NCBI GenBank assembly: GCA_937858775.1
Contig: CALLYX010000243.1
Coordinates: 1 to 8,351 of the forward strand
Direction: 5' to 3'
DNA from: an uncultured bacterium
GTDB taxonomy: Bacteria; Auribacterota; Tritonobacteria; UBA1439
Length of the DNA stretch: 8,351 bases
Numbering within the stretch: the first letter of the stretch is position 1; the number at the start of each line of letters is the position of its first letter. A model generated the notes under the pieces. It was not told the origin of the DNA. It worked only from the letters and a program-made list of their open reading frames with translations, and did not search any database. The position numbers and the translations under genes are program-made. Positions 6,357 through 8,351 of this stretch are shown piece by piece.

Positions 6357-7010
6357 TCACACGAAGCGCGCCCACTGGTCGAGCGGCATCCGCTCGGAGC
6401 GCAGCGAATTGACTGCCGCCGCGGGGTCGGCATGGCCGATGGCCATGCCGCAGAACAGCATCTCGTTGTCGGGGGCGCCGACGAACGAACGCACCGCACC
6501 CTGCCGCACCGACCAGTACTCCTGGGCGCACGTGGCAAGCCCCCGCTCGACAGCGAGCAGCATGAACGTCTGCAGGAACATGCCGAGATCCGACCATTGC
6601 GGCGGGCCCATCTGCCGGTCGACGAAGCAGAACAGGGCAGCAGGCGCACCGAAGAATTCGCCGTTGTGCGCGAACTGGCGAAGGCGGCCGGCCTTGTCCT
6701 CGCGCTCGATGCCCAGCGTGGCGTACATCTGCTCGCCGATCGCGAACCGGTTCGTGCGGTAGGGCTCGGTCAACTTGGGTGGGTAGATGTCGTACTCGGT
6801 GGCCTCGATCGGCGGCTGCGTGGGCAGGAACTCGCGCAGCCGCGCCATCGACTCGCCGTTGACCACGTAGATGCGCCACGGTTGCACGTTGCCACCGCTG
6901 GCCGCTCGCGACGCATCGGCCAGCAGCGAGCGCAGCACATCGTCGCCCACCGGGTCGGGCAGGAACTGACGGATCGACGAACGACTGTGCACGGCATCAA
7001 CGACATCCAT
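6357..7010 (-). CDS. Nitroreductase-family FMN oxidoreductase
   Basis: This is an intact 217-residue member of the nitroreductase family, homodimeric flavoproteins that use NAD(P)H to reduce nitro, quinone or other electron-poor substrates. The FMN-phosphate motif is near the N-terminus (HSRSSIRQF, residues 8-16; Arg10, Ser12 and Arg14). Next come ASRAASGGNVQPWRIYVVNG (about 33-52), the central FGAPAALFCFVDRQM segment, the dimer-core helix DLGMFLQTFMLLAVERGLAT, and FCGMAIGHADP near the end, where the family binds the flavin ring. Length and domain order are normal. The ATG at 7010 fits the family start; the Shine-Dalgarno is weak. It lies 45 bases after the response regulator stop and 59 bases before the oxidoreductase, so the three look like a single transcription unit of block B. 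The natural substrate cannot be predicted. Family assignment is confident. Confidence 0.9.
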   Translation of the reverse strand: MDVVDAVHSRSSIRQFLPDPVGDDVLRSLLADASRAASGGNVQPWRIYVVNGESMARLREFLPTQPPIEATEYDIYPPKLTEPYRTNRFAIGEQMYATLGIEREDKAGRLRQFAHNGEFFGAPAALFCFVDRQMGPPQWSDLGMFLQTFMLLAVERGLATCAQEYWSVRQGAVRSFVGAPDNEMLFCGMAIGHADPAAAVNSLRSERMPLDQWARFV

Positions 7011-7055
7011 TCGCCGGACGCTACTGCGATGGGCGCCAGGGAGATGGCGGTCACG

Positions 7056-7712
7056 TCACGATTGCGCGTCGTGCACGAGAATCGCGATGTGCACCCGGTT
7101 CGTGACGGCGAGCTTGGTGAGAAGACGCGAGACGTGCGCTTTGACGGTGGCCTCGCTCATGAACAGCGAGGCGGCTACCTCGGCGTTGGAAGCGCCGGAC
7201 CCCACAGCAGTCGCGACCTCCCGCTCCCGGTCCGTCAGCGACGTCAGGCGCTGGGCAGCGAGGCGACGGCGATCTGTCATCTCGTCGTCGCCGAGGTGAG
7301 AGAGAAGTGTGCGCGTGACCGACGGTGAGAGCATCGCCTCTCCCGCAGCCACGAGGCGAACGGCGTTGACGATCTCCGTGGGCGCTGTGTCCTTCAACAG
7401 GAACCCGTCGGCGCCGGCCCGCAGCGCGCTCATGACGTGCTCGTCAGCCTGAAACGTGGTCAGGACGATGACGTGTGGCGGGTTCGCCAGGCGGCGCAGG
7501 GCCGACGTGGCGGCAATACCGTCCATGCCCGGCATGTTGACGTCAAGCACCAGGATGTGCGGCGCGCCCGCGTCATGGTCGAGCAGTTCCTGGGCCGAGC
7601 CAAAAATCGTGACGTTCATGCCCTTCAGCGTCAGGTAGAGGTCAAGCGAATCCCTGACGGCATCATCATCGTCGACGACATAGACTGATGGCTTTGGAAG
7701 ATGTGATGCCAA
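7056..7712 (-). CDS. Hybrid response regulator: FixJ-type N-terminus, NarL-type C-terminus
   Basis: This 218-residue protein has a receiver domain (about 8-125) and a LuxR-type helix-turn-helix (about 150-213: LTDREREVATAVGSGASNAE, then SEATVKAHVSRLLTKL). The acidic pocket (Asp14, Asp15), phospho-acceptor Asp57 in LDVNMPGMDG, Thr85 and Lys107 are all present, so it could work as a phosphorylated DNA-binding regulator. Residues 1-59 (SVYVVDDDDAVRDSL, FGSAQELLD) are FixJ/alphaproteobacterial in style. From residue 66 on (GIAATSALRR, HVIVLTTFQADEHVMSALRA, GFLLKDTAPTEIV, SPSVTRTLL) it is a typical actinobacterial NarL-type protein. The switch falls on the MPGMDG codons (7518-7535). The start is a TTG at 7710-7712: an in-frame TAG lies four codons upstream, no ATG suits, and AGGG is at a fair distance. 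It is probably a chimera of two genes. Confidence 0.75.
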   Translation of the reverse strand: MASHLPKPSVYVVDDDDAVRDSLDLYLTLKGMNVTIFGSAQELLDHDAGAPHILVLDVNMPGMDGIAATSALRRLANPPHVIVLTTFQADEHVMSALRAGADGFLLKDTAPTEIVNAVRLVAAGEAMLSPSVTRTLLSHLGDDEMTDRRRLAAQRLTSLTDREREVATAVGSGASNAEVAASLFMSEATVKAHVSRLLTKLAVTNRVHIAILVHDAQS

Positions 7713-7714
7713 GG

Positions 7715-7724
7715 TAGGGCCCTA
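7715..7724. repeat. 10-bp perfect palindrome at the regulator start
   Basis: TAGGGCCCTA reads the same on both strands and sits three bases upstream of the TTG start. It includes the in-frame stop TAG that bounds the gene and the AGGG that may act as its Shine-Dalgarno, so base pairing or a bound protein here could affect translation or transcription. A chance occurrence is possible. Confidence 0.35.
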
Positions 7725-7745
7725 GATCAGCTTGTTTCCGGACAA

Positions 7746-7763
7746 CGAACCACAAGCGGTTCG
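7746..7763 (-). repeat. Hairpin in the spacer between the two response regulators
   Basis: CGAACC (7746-7751) and GGTTCG (7758-7763) are perfect complements around a 6-base loop. On the minus strand the stem is followed by TTGTCC, a weak T-rich end, so it could be a feeble terminator after the FixJ-type gene or an operator for the next gene. Confidence 0.4.
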
Positions 7764-7801
7764 CCCAATGGCCGACAATATTGGGACAGCGCGGAAGCAG
7801 C

Positions 7802-7826
7802 GCCTAGTCCGGAAAAACACCTAGGC
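7802..7826. repeat. Inverted repeat GCCTAG-N13-CTAGGC after the FixJ-type gene
   Basis: A perfect 6-bp inverted repeat (7802-7807 with 7821-7826) flanks 13 bases that include an A-run (TTTTT on the minus strand, in the loop rather than after the stem). It begins four bases past the stop of the FixJ-type gene and lies upstream of the next regulator. The symmetry suits a dimeric regulator site better than a terminator. I cannot match it to a known FixJ or FixK box. Confidence 0.4.
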
Positions 7827-7829
7827 ACG

Positions 7830-8351
7830 CTATTCGCCGGTTTGGCCTTCATTTTGGGCCGAAATCCCCGCCGCCAGGGCCATGCGCACCAGTTCGGCCA
7901 CGCTGTCGGCCTGCATCTTAACCATGAGCCGCGCCCGGTGGTTTTCGACGGTGCGCGGGCTGATCCTGAGCTGATGGGCGATGATCTTGTTGGGGCTGCC
8001 GGCAACCAGATGGCGGAGCACATCGCGTTCGCGCGGCGTCAATGCCGCCACCCTTTCATGGGCGAGATGGGTGGCTTCCGACTGGGCCCTGTTTGCCCGC
8101 CGCGCCACAACCGCCCGTTCGACTGCGGCGATGAAAGATTTCCCGTCGATCGGCTTCTCGATGAAATCGGCCGCACCCGACTTCAGCGCCCGCACCGCGC
8201 TCGACACATCGCCATGCCCGGTGATCACGATGAACGGCAAATCGATTGCGTTCTTCAGCAGGTGGCTTTGCAGGTCAAGGCCGCCCATGCCGGGCATGCG
8301 CAGGTCAGCCACGATGCAGAGGGTTGAATCGGCGGAAAAGCCGCTCAGGAA
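7830..8351 (-). CDS. FixJ-type two-component response regulator (N-terminus beyond right edge)
   Basis: The frame is open to the window edge, giving the last 173 residues of a FixJ-family regulator; about 30-40 residues with the acidic pocket are missing. Visible receiver landmarks are the phospho-acceptor in CIVADLRMPGMGG, the switch threonine in FIVITGHGD, and the lysine in GAADFIEKP. The DNA-binding domain is very FixJ-like: LTPRERDVLRHLVAG, SPNKIIAHQLRISPRTVENH, then ARLMVKMQADSVAELVRMAL. In the family a sensor kinase phosphorylates the aspartate and the dimer activates target promoters; FixJ itself serves oxygen-responsive control in rhizobia, but many paralogues answer other signals. 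A GTG at 8312 is internal and not the start. Style is alphaproteobacterial. The next gene downstream begins with another FixJ-type N-terminus, 117 bases away. I give no gene symbol because the paralogue cannot be fixed. Confidence 0.88.
   Translation of the reverse strand, partial: FLSGFSADSTLCIVADLRMPGMGGLDLQSHLLKNAIDLPFIVITGHGDVSSAVRALKSGAADFIEKPIDGKSFIAAVERAVVARRANRAQSEATHLAHERVAALTPRERDVLRHLVAGSPNKIIAHQLRISPRTVENHRARLMVKMQADSVAELVRMALAAGISAQNEGQTGE

Noticed and set aside
5557..6762. 401-residue open frame on the plus strand crossing the first border
   Set aside because: It runs antisense to the oxidoreductase and nitroreductase genes and across the junction, and it has no domain of its own.
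7713..7829. FixK/FNR box (TTGAT-N4-ATCAA) upstream of the second regulator
   Set aside because: No such sequence was found in the spacer; only the unrelated inverted repeats are present.
1..8351. CRISPR array, transposon ends, tRNA or defence genes
   Set aside because: No regularly spaced repeats, transposase, integrase, tRNA-like fold or known defence domain is visible on either strand.

Overview
This window reads as three stretches of DNA from unrelated bacteria joined end to end, with every supported gene on the minus strand. I see no CRISPR array, transposase, tRNA or rRNA, and no convincing new multi-gene system. The most useful message is that the sequence is probably chimeric and should not be read as one locus.

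Block A (about 1 to 5640) is very GC-rich and holds a coherent set of genes. From high to low coordinates, which is the direction of transcription, they are: a secreted protein with a zinc ribbon, a decayed ComEC-like metallo-beta-lactamase domain and a ComEA-like helix-hairpin-helix; a large secreted TPR protein with a DUF116 membrane protein behind it, bounded by a promoter-like site and a hairpin plus T-run terminator; then a second promoter-like site, a stand-alone DUF2344/TIGR03936 protein and the N-terminal part of an RNase E/G family ribonuclease. The DUF2344 plus RNase G pairing is a known bacterial arrangement. The gene style suggests a high-GC, non-proteobacterial lineage, possibly one of the less-studied phyla (Omnitrophota-like or planctomycete-side). 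That placement is a guess from gene content.

Block B (about 5720 to 7520) looks actinobacterial. It carries the N-terminal half of a D-amino-acid-oxidase-type FAD oxidoreductase, an intact FMN nitroreductase-family gene, and the C-terminal two thirds of a NarL-type response regulator. The oxidoreductase loses family resemblance near 5745 and runs through unrelated sequence to a stop at 5626.

Block C (about 7520 to 8351) looks alphaproteobacterial. It carries a FixJ-type response regulator cut by the right window edge, a 117-bp spacer with several inverted repeats, and a FixJ-type N-terminus that is fused in frame to the NarL-type remainder in block B. The fusion falls on the conserved MPGMDG codons, where two unrelated response-regulator genes would share DNA sequence, as expected for an assembly or amplification chimera. 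A natural recombinant is possible but less likely.
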